DNA of 64,000 bases. It comes from Lachnospiraceae bacterium (GTDB taxonomy: Bacteria; Bacillota; Clostridia; Lachnospirales; Lachnospiraceae). Positions 36,551-45,250 of the stretch are shown in pieces. The notes under the pieces are model-generated. The model made no database searches, was not told the origin of the DNA, and was given only the letters and a program-made list of their open reading frames with translations. Where the stretch lies: positions 141,658 through 205,657 of the forward strand of contig JAGAMF010000007.1 in NCBI GenBank assembly GCA_017624855.1, given 5' to 3'. How positions within the stretch are numbered: the stretch's first letter is position 1; every line of letters begins with the position of its first letter. The position numbers were made by a program, and so were the translations under genes.

Positions 36551-38860
36551 ATGAATATAAATCATTATTTTGAATTGGAGAAATCCAGCCAATATATTTC
36601 ATCCATGCGTCCTTTGTTAAATAAAAGAGCGCTTTTTTCTGATACTACGGCAGACTATATTTCTCCCATAGAACCTAAAACAGGGGAAGAAGTAGCCATC
36701 CGTTTCCGTACGGCCCGCAACAATGTGGATACGGTGAACCTTGTAATCGGTGAAGAAAGCATTAGTATGGATAAGGTTTCTCAGGACGAACAATTCGATT
36801 TCTACGAGTGTCGATTTGTCGTGGGAGAAGAAGAAATCCAATACTATTTTGAGATAAAAGTGGGTAAGCTGCTCTGTTTTTATAACATGAGAGGCGTAGC
36901 CCGTGACATTCAGGACTACTATAATTTCAGAATTATTCCCAACTTCTCAACTCCGGAATGGGCAAAGGGTGCGGTAATGTACCAAATCTATGTGGACCGT
37001 TTCTACAACGGCGATCCTACCAATGATGTTGAGACCCGGGAATATATGTATTTGGGCGATTACTCTCAGAAGGTGGAGGATTGGAACAAATATCCTGCGC
37101 AGATGGGTGTTCGCGAATTTTACGGCGGAGATTTACAGGGTGTTCTGGATAAAATGGATTATCTGGAAGGCCTGGGTATTGATGTTATTTATTTTAATCC
37201 GATTTTTGTATCTCCCTCAAACCATAAATATGACATTCAGGACTATGATTATATAGATCCCCATATTGGTAAAATCGTTTGTGACGAAGGTGAACTTCTG
37301 AATGAAGGGCAGACCGAGAACCGTTTTGCAACCAAATATATTAACCGCGTAGCCAATAAAAAGAACCTGGAAGCAAGTAACGAATTATTCGTAAAAGTGG
37401 TGGAAGAGGCTCATAAGCGCGGCATGAAGGTTATTCTTGACGGTGTATTCAATCACTGCGGTTCTTTTAACAAGTGGCTGGATAAAGAGCGTATTTATGA
37501 GAATCAGGAAGGCTATGAAAAGGGTGCCTATGTGGATAAGGAAAGTGCTTACCACAATTACTTCCGCTTCCACAATGAACAGGGACCTTGGCCTTACAAC
37601 AATTCTTATGACGGCTGGTGGGGACATGATACCTTGCCGAAGTTGAATTATGAAGGCTCTCAGGAATTGTATGATTATATTTTGCATATAGGTCGTAAGT
37701 GGGTTTCCGCACCCTACAATGTAGACGGTTGGAGACTTGATGTGGCTGCGGATTTGGCACATTCGCCGGAATTTAACCATAAGTTCTGGGCTGATTTCCG
37801 TGCCGAAGTACGCAAGGCCAATCCCAATGCCATTGTACTTGCCGAGCATTATGGCTCTCCCAGAGCATGGCTGAACGGTAAGGAATGGGATACTGTAATG
37901 AATTATGATGCTTTTATGGAGCCTTTAACATGGTTCCTGACCGGTATGCAGAAGCATAGCGATGATTACAGAGAAGATTTATTGGGTAATGCCGACAGTT
38001 TCTGGGGCGCGATGGGGCACCATGGCACGAATTTTACAACACCTTCATTGCAGATTGCCATGAATGAGTTAAGTAATCATGACCATTCCCGTTTCCTGAC
38101 CAGAACCAATCGTAAGGTGGGCCGTATGCATACCTTGGGTTGCCAGGCCGCAAATGAAGGCGTGAATAAAGCCGTGCTTCGTGAAGCGGTTGCAGTGCAG
38201 ATGACATGGCCGGGTGCGCCTACCATTTACTATGGTGATGAGGCCGGTGTCTGTGGTTTTACGGATCCCGATAACCGAAGAACTTATCCTTGGGGCAATG
38301 AGGATCATGATTTGATTGCTTACCACAAGGAAGCAATTCGAATTCACAAAGAAAACAAGGAATTGCTTACCGGTTCATTGATGAATCTGGGAGCGGATTA
38401 CAATTATATTGCTTACGCCAGAATGCTTAAAGGCGAGCAGGTGGTTGTACTGGTAAATAATAACTACAACGAGATTACCAAGGATGTAAGCGTGTGGGAA
38501 GCAGGTGTTCCCCGAGAATACACCATGCAACGATTATTGTTTACTCATGCGGACGGCTACACTACGGAAGCTTTTGAGTATGAGGTAAATGATGGTATTG
38601 TCCGTGTAACATTACCGCCCACATCAGCCATCATTTTAAAAGCGGCAAAGAAGGAAGAACCTGTGGCTGAGCCGGAAGTAAAGGAAGAAAACCTTGAAGA
38701 AAACGCAACCGGAGAAAGCACGGATGCAGCCGTGGAAGATGTGGCAACGGAAGATGTGCAAACAGAGCCTGCGGCAGAAGAAATGTCCGCATGGGATGTA
38801 GCTTCCAATGTGTATAAAAAAGCCGAAGAAAACAAGAAGAAAAAGTTCCCGTTCTTTTAA
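36551..38860 (+). CDS. GH13 alpha-amylase/neopullulanase-like enzyme with acidic tail
   Basis: A 769-residue cytoplasmic enzyme without signal peptide: an N-terminal CBM34-like beta domain (about 1-120), the GH13 barrel (about 135-590), a C-terminal beta domain, and a 70-residue Glu/Ala-rich tail ending in KKKKFPFF. Region I is DGVFNH near 297, region II GWRLDVAAD with nucleophile D397, region III LAEHYG with acid E432, region IV NHDHSR with D511. It probably hydrolyses maltodextrins or cyclomaltodextrin inside the cell. ATG 36551 is chosen because GTGAGGT precedes it by eight bases; GTG 36536 would lie on that site. Confidence 0.9.
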   Translation: MNINHYFELEKSSQYISSMRPLLNKRALFSDTTADYISPIEPKTGEEVAIRFRTARNNVDTVNLVIGEESISMDKVSQDEQFDFYECRFVVGEEEIQYYFEIKVGKLLCFYNMRGVARDIQDYYNFRIIPNFSTPEWAKGAVMYQIYVDRFYNGDPTNDVETREYMYLGDYSQKVEDWNKYPAQMGVREFYGGDLQGVLDKMDYLEGLGIDVIYFNPIFVSPSNHKYDIQDYDYIDPHIGKIVCDEGELLNEGQTENRFATKYINRVANKKNLEASNELFVKVVEEAHKRGMKVILDGVFNHCGSFNKWLDKERIYENQEGYEKGAYVDKESAYHNYFRFHNEQGPWPYNNSYDGWWGHDTLPKLNYEGSQELYDYILHIGRKWVSAPYNVDGWRLDVAADLAHSPEFNHKFWADFRAEVRKANPNAIVLAEHYGSPRAWLNGKEWDTVMNYDAFMEPLTWFLTGMQKHSDDYREDLLGNADSFWGAMGHHGTNFTTPSLQIAMNELSNHDHSRFLTRTNRKVGRMHTLGCQAANEGVNKAVLREAVAVQMTWPGAPTIYYGDEAGVCGFTDPDNRRTYPWGNEDHDLIAYHKEAIRIHKENKELLTGSLMNLGADYNYIAYARMLKGEQVVVLVNNNYNEITKDVSVWEAGVPREYTMQRLLFTHADGYTTEAFEYEVNDGIVRVTLPPTSAIILKAAKKEEPVAEPEVKEENLEENATGESTDAAVEDVATEDVQTEPAAEEMSAWDVASNVYKKAEENKKKKFPFF

Positions 38861-38903
38861 GGATGTAAAAGCCTAAAAAACGGTAGAAAACGGGGGTTTT
38901 ACA

Positions 38904-39995
38904 ATGATTACAAAACAGGTCATTCAGACATGTATTGACGAGTTAAAAGAATTAACCAAGGTTGATTTTTGTGTAATAGATGTGCAGGGCGTTATGATGG
39001 CCAGTACTTTTAACAAAGACAGTCTTGATATTTCACATATGAAAAGCTTTTTTGAATCACCGGCAGACAGTCAGATTATCGGCGGAAATTATCTTTTTAA
39101 GGTAAAAGAAGACAATGAAGTGGTGTATGTTCTTATTTCAAGAGGCAGCCAGTCCGACGGATATATTTTCGGTAAAATTGCGGTGAATGAGTTAAAGCAT
39201 CTCTTGGTAGCTTACAGAGAGCAATATGACCATACGAATTTTATTCAGAATCTTATTTTGGATAATTTGCTGAGAGTGGATATTTATAACCGTGCCAAGA
39301 AGCTGGGAATTCCGGTTCAGGCAAGAAGACTCGTCTTTCTGGCGGAAGTGCCGGAGGAGAAAATCCGCGAAGCGCAGGAGGTCATTCAGTCTGCATTTGC
39401 GGAAAAGATGGACGATTATGTAACAGCGGTGGATGAGAAGAATGTAATTCTTGTGCATACGCTGGAAGCGGACGAAGAATATACGGATATGGAGCAGATT
39501 GCAAAGCTGCTTTTGGATGTTATGAACACAGAAGTTTTGGTAAACGCCAGAGTATCCTACGGAACCATTGTAAAAGAGTTGCGTGAAATATCCAAGTCTT
39601 ATAAAGAAGCGAAAATGGGGCTGGATGTGGGTAAAATCTTTTATGAGCATAGAGATGTCATTGCCTATGATTCCCTGGGAATCGGTCGTTTGATTTACCA
39701 GCTTCCCGTGAATTTGTGTCATATGTTTATTCAGGAGATTTTTGGGGACGATATTCCTAAGGAACTGGATGAAGAAATGCTTATGACCATCAATAAGTTC
39801 TTTAACAATAACCTGAATGTGTCGGAAACGGCCCGTCAGATGTATGTGCATCGTAATACATTGGTATATCGTATCGAGCGTTTGTGTGAAGCTACCGGTT
39901 TGGATATCCGTGTTTTTGATGATGCATTGACCCTTAAAATTGCATTAATGGTAGTAAATTATACCAAGTATCTGGATGAACAGATGGGCGAATAA
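38904..39995 (+). CDS. CdaR/PucR-type transcriptional regulator
   Basis: A 363-residue regulator. The N-terminal sensor (1-110) resembles the putative sugar-diacid recognition domain, a middle GGDEF-like domain spans about 120-270, and the C-terminal HTH_30 domain contains NVSETARQMYVHRNTLVYRI. Such proteins activate genes for sugar acids or related carbon sources. It lies 43 bases after the amylase gene, so control of maltodextrin use is possible but unproven. Confidence 0.88.
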   Translation: MITKQVIQTCIDELKELTKVDFCVIDVQGVMMASTFNKDSLDISHMKSFFESPADSQIIGGNYLFKVKEDNEVVYVLISRGSQSDGYIFGKIAVNELKHLLVAYREQYDHTNFIQNLILDNLLRVDIYNRAKKLGIPVQARRLVFLAEVPEEKIREAQEVIQSAFAEKMDDYVTAVDEKNVILVHTLEADEEYTDMEQIAKLLLDVMNTEVLVNARVSYGTIVKELREISKSYKEAKMGLDVGKIFYEHRDVIAYDSLGIGRLIYQLPVNLCHMFIQEIFGDDIPKELDEEMLMTINKFFNNNLNVSETARQMYVHRNTLVYRIERLCEATGLDIRVFDDALTLKIALMVVNYTKYLDEQMGE

Positions 39996-40012
39996 ATTTA
40001 GGAGACAATTCA

Positions 40013-40738
40013 ATGAAAAATAAGAAATCGACAATTGGCTTGATAATAAGTATTTTACTTTTAACAATGATTCTGAGCGGTTGTGGCGGAATGGAAGAAC
40101 CCGAGATTGTGCTTGGGGATACACCGACTTCGGAAACCGTATCGGAAGAGGAATCTGTGCCGGAAACGCCTTCGGAAGAGCAGTCGGTATCGGAGAGCGT
40201 TGAAGAATCCGAACCCGTGGAAGAACCCGCAGTGTCTGAGGAGCCTGTAGTGTCTGAGGAGCCTGTGGAATCGGAAGAACTTCCTGTAAGTGAGTCCGAC
40301 GGTGGGGCGCAGGGTTATTTTACCACCACGGATTTGATAAACGGAAATGAAGTTACACAGCAGATTTTTACCAATGCAGACATTACCGTTGTGAATGCAT
40401 GGGGAACTTTCTGTGGTCCTTGTATTAAGGAAATGCCCTATTTGGGAGAATTGGCAGCGGAATATGATTCTTCTCAGGTGCAGTTTATAGGAATTCCCAT
40501 GGACGCATCAGACCCGGCAAATAAAGATTATGCCATTACTTTAATCAATGATACCGGAGCAAATTATACTCATTTGTACTTGAACGGTGAACTTTTCGAT
40601 TGGGGATTTACGGATATTCAGTATGTTCCCACCACAGTTTTTGTAAACCGTGAGGGTGAAATCATTGATACGGTAATCGGAGCGAGAAGTAAAGAGGAAT
40701 GGAAACAATTAATTGACAGTAAATTGGCGTCACAGTGA
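40013..40738 (+). CDS. TlpA-like thioredoxin-fold lipoprotein
   Basis: A 241-residue exported protein: signal peptide with lipobox LSGC (C24), an acidic Ser/Glu/Val/Pro linker (about 35-100), and a TlpA/ResA-type thioredoxin domain with WGTFCGPCIKEMP (C134 and C137) and a cis-proline region VPTTVFVN. It would exchange disulfides on the outer face of the membrane. The next two genes encode a CxxC micro-protein and a membrane ferredoxin that can supply electrons. Confidence 0.92.
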   Translation: MKNKKSTIGLIISILLLTMILSGCGGMEEPEIVLGDTPTSETVSEEESVPETPSEEQSVSESVEESEPVEEPAVSEEPVVSEEPVESEELPVSESDGGAQGYFTTTDLINGNEVTQQIFTNADITVVNAWGTFCGPCIKEMPYLGELAAEYDSSQVQFIGIPMDASDPANKDYAITLINDTGANYTHLYLNGELFDWGFTDIQYVPTTVFVNREGEIIDTVIGARSKEEWKQLIDSKLASQ

Positions 40739-40752
40739 CGCCAATTTTGTTT
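40721..40752 (+). terminator. hairpin over the tlpA stop codon, probable attenuator
   Basis: AAATTGGCGTCA pairs perfectly with TGACGCCAATTT around CAG, followed by TGTTTAT. The right arm begins with the tlpA stop codon. The T-run is imperfect, so partial read-through to the next gene is likely. Confidence 0.7.
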
Positions 40753-40812
40753 ATAAAAACCGGTTTTCGCAGGATATTAAAAATCTGCGACACAATAGCA
40801 GGAGGTTTTGAT

Positions 40813-40959
40813 TTGAAAAAAAGAAAAATACATCCCGCATTTTGGATTAGCATATCCGTTGGCCTTCTTTTTATGGCGCTGGGTATCTGGCGGGAGGAAG
40901 TAATGGTGGTATATCAAAAGGCAATCTATATTTGTATGGAGTGTATCGGTCTTGGGTAA
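40813..40959 (+). CDS. CD1871A-family CxxC membrane micro-protein
   Basis: A 48-residue protein with one membrane segment (about 9-25) and a C-terminal ICMECIGLG motif (C41 and C44). This fits the CD1871A family of CxxC micro-proteins as I recall it, usually found beside a TlpA-like protein and a 4Fe-4S protein as here. TTG start with AGGAGG seven bases upstream. Its end overlaps the next gene by eight bases. It likely relays electrons or thiols in the membrane; this is inference. Confidence 0.82.
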   Translation: MKKRKIHPAFWISISVGLLFMALGIWREEVMVVYQKAIYICMECIGLG

Positions 40960-41839
40960 GTTTTTTAAGAAATCAATTTCTAAAATACGGTTGGCAGTGC
41001 AGCTTATTTTTACGGCACTGACCAATGGTTATATTGTGGGTTTTCTGCAAGGCAAAATCTATCAGGGTCCGGGTAAAAAAATCTGCCTTCCCGGACTGAA
41101 CTGCTATTCCTGCCCGGGAGCGCTGGGAGCATGTCCCATCGGCTCTTTGCAGGCGGTAATCGGCAGCCCGAAGCACAACTTGTCCTTTTATGTGGTAGGT
41201 TTCTTTCTGTTTACGGGTGCGCTGTTTGGCCGAGTGGTTTGCGGCTTTTTATGTCCTTTCGGCCTTGTGCAGGATTTGCTGTACAAAATCCCTTTTATCA
41301 AAAAGCGTAAAAACATGCCGGGGCATAAGGTGCTGGTTTGGATCAAATATGTAATCCTGGCCCTGTTTGTTATTATACTGCCTATGTTTGCAGTTAATGC
41401 CTTTGGAATTTCGGAGCCCTGGTTTTGTAAATACATCTGCCCTTCGGGAACGCTTTTGGGCGGAATTCCTCTGATTGCAACCAATGAAGGCTTGCAACAG
41501 GCCTTAGGCGGTTTGTTTATTTGGAAGGTGAGTGTACTGGCGATAATCCTTTTATGGTCCTTGTGGGTGTACAGACCTTTCTGTAAATATTTATGCCCTT
41601 TGGGCGCAGTTTATGGCTGGTTTAATCCCATCGCCTTATCTCGGTTTCGGGTAGAGAAAGAAGATTGCATTGATTGTAAAAAGTGCAAATCCGCCTGTCC
41701 CATGGATATTCCGGTGTATGACAAGCCCAATTCCGCAGAATGTATCCGGTGCGGTAAATGCGTGCAGGCCTGCCCTACGGAATGCATTCATGTGGCGATT
41801 ATGGCCAAAAACAATTTAAAAGAGAAAAAAGAATCATAA
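40952..41839 (+). CDS. NapH/MauN-type membrane 4Fe-4S protein
   Basis: A 295-residue membrane protein with about five membrane segments, several membrane-edge cysteine motifs (CPGALGACP, CGFLCPFGLVQ, CKYICPSG, CKYLCPLGAVYG) and a C-terminal pair of ferredoxin clusters (CIDCKKCKSACP and CIRCGKCVQACP). It could pass electrons across the membrane to the thiol proteins encoded before it. TTG start, overlapping the previous gene by eight bases. Its stop codon lies at the base of the hairpin 41838-41893. Confidence 0.9.
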   Translation: MGKFFKKSISKIRLAVQLIFTALTNGYIVGFLQGKIYQGPGKKICLPGLNCYSCPGALGACPIGSLQAVIGSPKHNLSFYVVGFFLFTGALFGRVVCGFLCPFGLVQDLLYKIPFIKKRKNMPGHKVLVWIKYVILALFVIILPMFAVNAFGISEPWFCKYICPSGTLLGGIPLIATNEGLQQALGGLFIWKVSVLAIILLWSLWVYRPFCKYLCPLGAVYGWFNPIALSRFRVEKEDCIDCKKCKSACPMDIPVYDKPNSAECIRCGKCVQACPTECIHVAIMAKNNLKEKKES

Positions 41840-41893
41840 ACATGTCCTTTCTTTCATACATTTAACAAAAAGTATGGAGGAGAGGACATGTTT
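41838..41893 (+). promoter_or_regulatory. 22-base-pair RNA hairpin covering the next gene's ribosome binding site and start
   Basis: The arm 41838-41859 pairs with 41872-41893 over all 22 positions (18 Watson-Crick type beyond the G-U pairs), loop of 12 bases. The right arm contains GGAGGAGAGG and the ATG at 41888. The left arm begins inside the stop codon of the upstream gene. It has no T-tail, so translational control or RNase III processing is more likely than termination. Confidence 0.8.
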
Positions 41894-42793
41894 GTTTATG
41901 AAAGAAAAGTAAGTTTTATCGATTATTACATAAATGGAATACGAAGCGGCAACATTGGTGTTGTGCGCCAGAAAGTGACGGAGGATATTCTTTGGTTGAA
42001 GGTGGAATGGCTGAGTGGTGCCGACGCTGGGAATCTCCCGTGGCGTATGGTAATTACAACTGCCGACGGGAAGGAACAATGCCATGAAATAAAACAGAAT
42101 ACGACCGGTAACCGGTGGATTTATCAAATTCCGTTGGAAGAATTAAATTCCGATAAAAGTAAAAAAATCATATTTTATTTTAATGATGGCAATTACGGAA
42201 TTGCAGACTTGTGTTGTCTGCCGGAGAGGCAGGCTGTGTATGACAGGAATTTGGCGGACGAAAAGCCGGAGTGTGGGCAGAAGGAAGAGGAGGGAAAAAA
42301 TGAAAAAATTGAGACTGACACAGGAAGCCAAAGAAATGAAAAGAACATAGTAAGTGAAATCATAGAAGAGAAGAATATAGAAGATGCAGTAAATCAAAAG
42401 GAACTTCCTGCATCAGACTGCGAGGTACCTAATGAAGCTCTGGCGGAATGCTTGGAGGCACAGCCCGACAAATGGGAGACTATAAAAAAGAAGTACCCCA
42501 TACTCTATCCTTTTAAGGGGCAAGGGCCTTATGTGTCCATAAAACCCGTGGATTTGCAGCTGTTAAGCCCGAAGTATCACGGCTTAGCCGACAACTCCTA
42601 TCTCATGCACTGTTTTTATCGGTATCGTCATATGATTCTGGGGGAATATTCCATGGAGAAAGGCACCTTCTTTTATGTGGGTGTTCCGGGCGAATTCGTA
42701 AAAAAAGAACAGACCTCCGCGGCAATGTTCGGCTTTGAAGGCTATGAACATTCGGGAGATCTGGGATATTATCTGTATCGGGTGGAATTATAA
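41888..42793 (+). CDS. DUF6128-like protein
   Basis: A 301-residue protein: an N-terminal beta domain (1-115), a charged low-complexity linker (about 120-190), and a C-terminal domain with YPILYPFKGQGPYVSIKPVD and NSYLMHCFYRYRHMILGEY, a pattern I recall from Lachnospiraceae DUF6128 proteins. No signal peptide. Function unknown. Its start site lies in a hairpin. Its last six bases overlap the convergent radical SAM gene. Confidence 0.72.
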   Translation: MFVYERKVSFIDYYINGIRSGNIGVVRQKVTEDILWLKVEWLSGADAGNLPWRMVITTADGKEQCHEIKQNTTGNRWIYQIPLEELNSDKSKKIIFYFNDGNYGIADLCCLPERQAVYDRNLADEKPECGQKEEEGKNEKIETDTGSQRNEKNIVSEIIEEKNIEDAVNQKELPASDCEVPNEALAECLEAQPDKWETIKKKYPILYPFKGQGPYVSIKPVDLQLLSPKYHGLADNSYLMHCFYRYRHMILGEYSMEKGTFFYVGVPGEFVKKEQTSAAMFGFEGYEHSGDLGYYLYRVEL

Positions 42794-43522
42794 AGAAATT
42801 CCTCTTAAACCGGCGGGGATGCCAAGTTCCTGTAAAAGTCGAGTCAGGGATTTCAATTCTTCCGAAGAATAAGAACTTAAGGAAGTAAGGCCTGCCACTT
42901 GCTTGTTAGAAGGAAGTGCATAATGAAGCACTGCCTCCGACTCGGTATAAGGCTGGAGATAATATGCCCGACAGCCTTTGATCCATTCCGCAATGGCGAG
43001 GAAGTCTTCCCTGCTGTGAAGTTCTTTTACAACGGTGGTGCGAAACTCATAGGGGATGTTGCCCTTCATAAGAAGGCTAACAGAGGTTTCCACTGCCGCC
43101 AAATCCGGGTTGGTTATGCCGATGGCACGGGCGTAGCCTTCCTTGGATGATTTGATATCCATTGCAACATAATCAATTAAGTTTTCCTCCATAAGATTAT
43201 GAAGTATTTCAGGGCGGTAGCCGTTGGTATCCAACTTCACCAGAAGTCCCTGCTCTTTGATTCGGCGGATAAAATCCGTCAGGTCATTTTGCAGGGTGGG
43301 TTCGCCGCCTGTAATGCACACACCCTCCAAGGTGTTTCTGCGCTTCTGCAAGAAGGCGAAGAATTCATCTTCGGGAATACAGGGCTGAGAAGAAGGATTT
43401 AATACCAGGTCTGCGTTGTGACAGAAGGGGCAACGAAAGTTACAATGCCCGCAAAAAACCGTACATGCCACATGGCCGGGATAGTCTAAAAGTGTGGTTT
43501 TGTTCAGACCGTGGATGTTCAT
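42788..43522 (-). CDS. radical SAM activase, anaerobic ribonucleotide reductase activating type
   Basis: A 244-residue radical SAM enzyme. HCNFRCPFCHN carries the CX3CX2C cluster (C27, C31, C34), followed by TGGEPTL and KLDTNGYRPE. It resembles NrdG-like proteins that install the glycyl radical on anaerobic ribonucleotide reductase, in the longer subgroup. No nrdD gene is present here, so its target could be another glycyl radical enzyme. It converges on and overlaps the previous gene by six bases. Confidence 0.88.
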   Translation of the reverse strand: MNIHGLNKTTLLDYPGHVACTVFCGHCNFRCPFCHNADLVLNPSSQPCIPEDEFFAFLQKRRNTLEGVCITGGEPTLQNDLTDFIRRIKEQGLLVKLDTNGYRPEILHNLMEENLIDYVAMDIKSSKEGYARAIGITNPDLAAVETSVSLLMKGNIPYEFRTTVVKELHSREDFLAIAEWIKGCRAYYLQPYTESEAVLHYALPSNKQVAGLTSLSSYSSEELKSLTRLLQELGIPAGLRGISL

Positions 43523-43702
43523 AATCAGCCTCCGTTTTCCTTGATTTCTTATCTCTATTATGGTTTTTTATAAAAAGAAATGCAAGAATTTCTTTTTATG
43601 CCTAAAAAATACTGCCCGTTTTTGTGCAAAATGCCTATTTTATTGGAAAAGTTTGCTTTTTTTGCCCATAATGCGGAACTTTTATGATATACTGTCAATG
43701 GA

Positions 43703-43728
43703 TTTCGTATCATTACGAAAAATATAAT
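43703..43728 (+). promoter_or_regulatory. promoter with palindrome at the -35 position
   Basis: TATAAT at 43723-43728 is preceded by the perfect palindrome TTTCGTA-TCAT-TACGAAA (43703-43720) where a -35 element should be. No consensus -35 is seen, so an activator or repressor may bind there. Confidence 0.6.
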
Positions 43729-43748
43729 ATGTTGAAGAGGGGAAAGAC

Positions 43749-44333
43749 ATGGCAGATTTAAAGAAAGTAATGTTGGAAGAGATTCGTAAAAGTTCATTTA
43801 TCCAGACATCTTCCATTAGCGAAACAGAGGAGTATATCGATACAGGCTTAGCAAAGACTGAAGAAAATGTTCAGATGGCTGCATTGAATTACTTGGATGA
43901 AAAAGGCTATCGTCGTCGTGCAGACAATGTTGAGTATGCAAAGAGAATGATTTTGGAATGCTCTGAAGGTTATGATACATTAATCATTAAGAGAAAGAGC
44001 ATTGTTGAACAGGACCTTTTTGAGAAGGCAGGGGTTAATGAATTAAGAGATGCTATTAATGTGTGTATGTTGAACACCATGTCAGCAATGAATGCTAAGT
44101 TAGAGCGTATGGCAAACATCTCTTATGAATATCGTGTAGAAGTGGTTGAGCGCTTATATACAGATGCTGAAAGACCTAAGGGACATCTTTCAGGTGACTT
44201 CGAAACTCTTGAAGAGCTTTTGAACAGATACAGCCATGCAGGATGGCAGCTTGACAGAATTCAGGTTGATCCTAAGAACGGTAACAACCCTGCAAGAACT
44301 CTTGTTATTTTCAAGAAAGAGAAAATGGTTTAA
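43749..44333 (+). CDS. unknown protein with DUF4177-like C-terminus
   Basis: A 194-residue acidic, mostly helical protein. Its last 65 residues (YEYRVEVVERL, then LEELLNRYSHAGWQLDRI, then LVIFKKEK) match the pattern of DUF4177 (YeyKvv, GWeL). The N-terminal 125 residues are not recognised. Codon use is biased and the GAGGGG ribosome binding site is strong, suggesting high expression. Confidence 0.75.
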   Translation: MADLKKVMLEEIRKSSFIQTSSISETEEYIDTGLAKTEENVQMAALNYLDEKGYRRRADNVEYAKRMILECSEGYDTLIIKRKSIVEQDLFEKAGVNELRDAINVCMLNTMSAMNAKLERMANISYEYRVEVVERLYTDAERPKGHLSGDFETLEELLNRYSHAGWQLDRIQVDPKNGNNPARTLVIFKKEKMV

Positions 44334-44364
44334 TTGCACGAATTGTAATTATGTTATATGATAT

Positions 44365-44397
44365 AGCCGTAGGTATTGCACCTGCGGCTATTTTAAT
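44365..44397 (+). terminator. Rho-independent terminator
   Basis: AGCCGTAGGT pairs with ACCTGCGGCT (one G-U) around ATTGC, followed by ATTTTAAT. Confidence 0.8.
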
Positions 44398-44441
44398 GTA
44401 ACCGCAACTTTTACGGGAGAACGGTTAAAAGGATAGCTGTG

Positions 44442-44972
44442 ATGAAAAAAGCAATATATGGAGCAGGTATGGCAGCAGAAAAGAGAACAATTTTAAAAGA
44501 AAATAATATACATGAATTTTATATGAGGGAAGCTATGGCGGAGGCGCGAAAGGCTTATGAGCTGGGAGAAGTGCCCATCGGTTGTGTCATTGTTTACCAG
44601 GATAAAATAATCGGCAGAGGATACAATCGTCGTAAAACGGACCAAAACACCTTGTCTCATGCTGAGCTGAATGCCATTACCATGGCAAGCAAAGAGATGG
44701 GAGATTGGCGTTTGGAGGAATGTACTCTGTATGTTACCTTAGAGCCTTGCCAGATGTGCGCCGGAGCCATTGTACAGGCCAGAATTCCTAAAATCGTGCA
44801 GGCTTGTCGTAATGCCAAGGCAGGGTGTGCCGGAACCATTATTAACTTACTTCAAATGCCGGCCTTTAATCATCAGGTTGAGATTGAAGAAGGGATTCTG
44901 GAAGAAGAGTGCAGTTTGATGCTGAAGGAATTTTTTAGGGCATTGAGGCAGAAACTGAAGACCGAGAAGTAG
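44442..44972 (+). CDS. tadA: tRNA-specific adenosine deaminase
   Basis: A 176-residue zinc deaminase that makes inosine at position 34 of tRNA-Arg(ACG). HAE (73-75) and PCQMC (C103, C106) are the zinc and catalytic residues. Residues 1-24 precede the usual TadA start (FYMREAMAEAR), so there is a short N-terminal extension; AAAAGGAT lies seven bases before ATG 44442. Confidence 0.93.
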   Translation: MKKAIYGAGMAAEKRTILKENNIHEFYMREAMAEARKAYELGEVPIGCVIVYQDKIIGRGYNRRKTDQNTLSHAELNAITMASKEMGDWRLEECTLYVTLEPCQMCAGAIVQARIPKIVQACRNAKAGCAGTIINLLQMPAFNHQVEIEEGILEEECSLMLKEFFRALRQKLKTEK

Positions 44973-45078
44973 AAAATATTAAAAATTTTATTTTAATATA
45001 CTAATAAATGATATATAATCAGAAATACAAAAAATATAAAAAAGGGTTGTATATATGTATATAAATAATATAATTCTT

Positions 45079-45102
45079 AAAGAAAGAAAGAAAGAAAGAA
45101 AG
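45079..45102 (+). repeat. AAAG tetranucleotide repeat, six units
   Basis: Six perfect AAAG copies in the 278-base gap between tadA and the transglutaminase lipoprotein gene, about 150 bases before the latter. No coding frame crosses it. The length could vary by slippage. Confidence 0.85.
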
Positions 45103-45178
45103 ATCATGAAGTAGGCCTTTTTATAGGCTTTGTTTATGTGCGCAATCATTTTATATATTTTAAAAGAAGTAATGGGAG

Positions 45179-45209
45179 AACTTTGCCTTTATAAGGGCAA
45201 AGTTTTTTT
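45179..45209 (+). terminator. Rho-independent terminator or attenuator
   Basis: AACTTTGCC pairs with GGCAAAGTT followed by seven Ts, 42 bases before the lipoprotein start. No gene precedes it closely, so it may end a short leader RNA. Confidence 0.75.
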
Positions 45210-45250
45210 GATGTCTAAAAATTAGGTAGAGAGAACGAAGAGGAGGAAAA

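Noticed and set aside
39192-39851. 219-residue minus-strand frame
   Set aside because: Antisense to the CdaR-type regulator, His/Phe/Ile-rich, no start signals.
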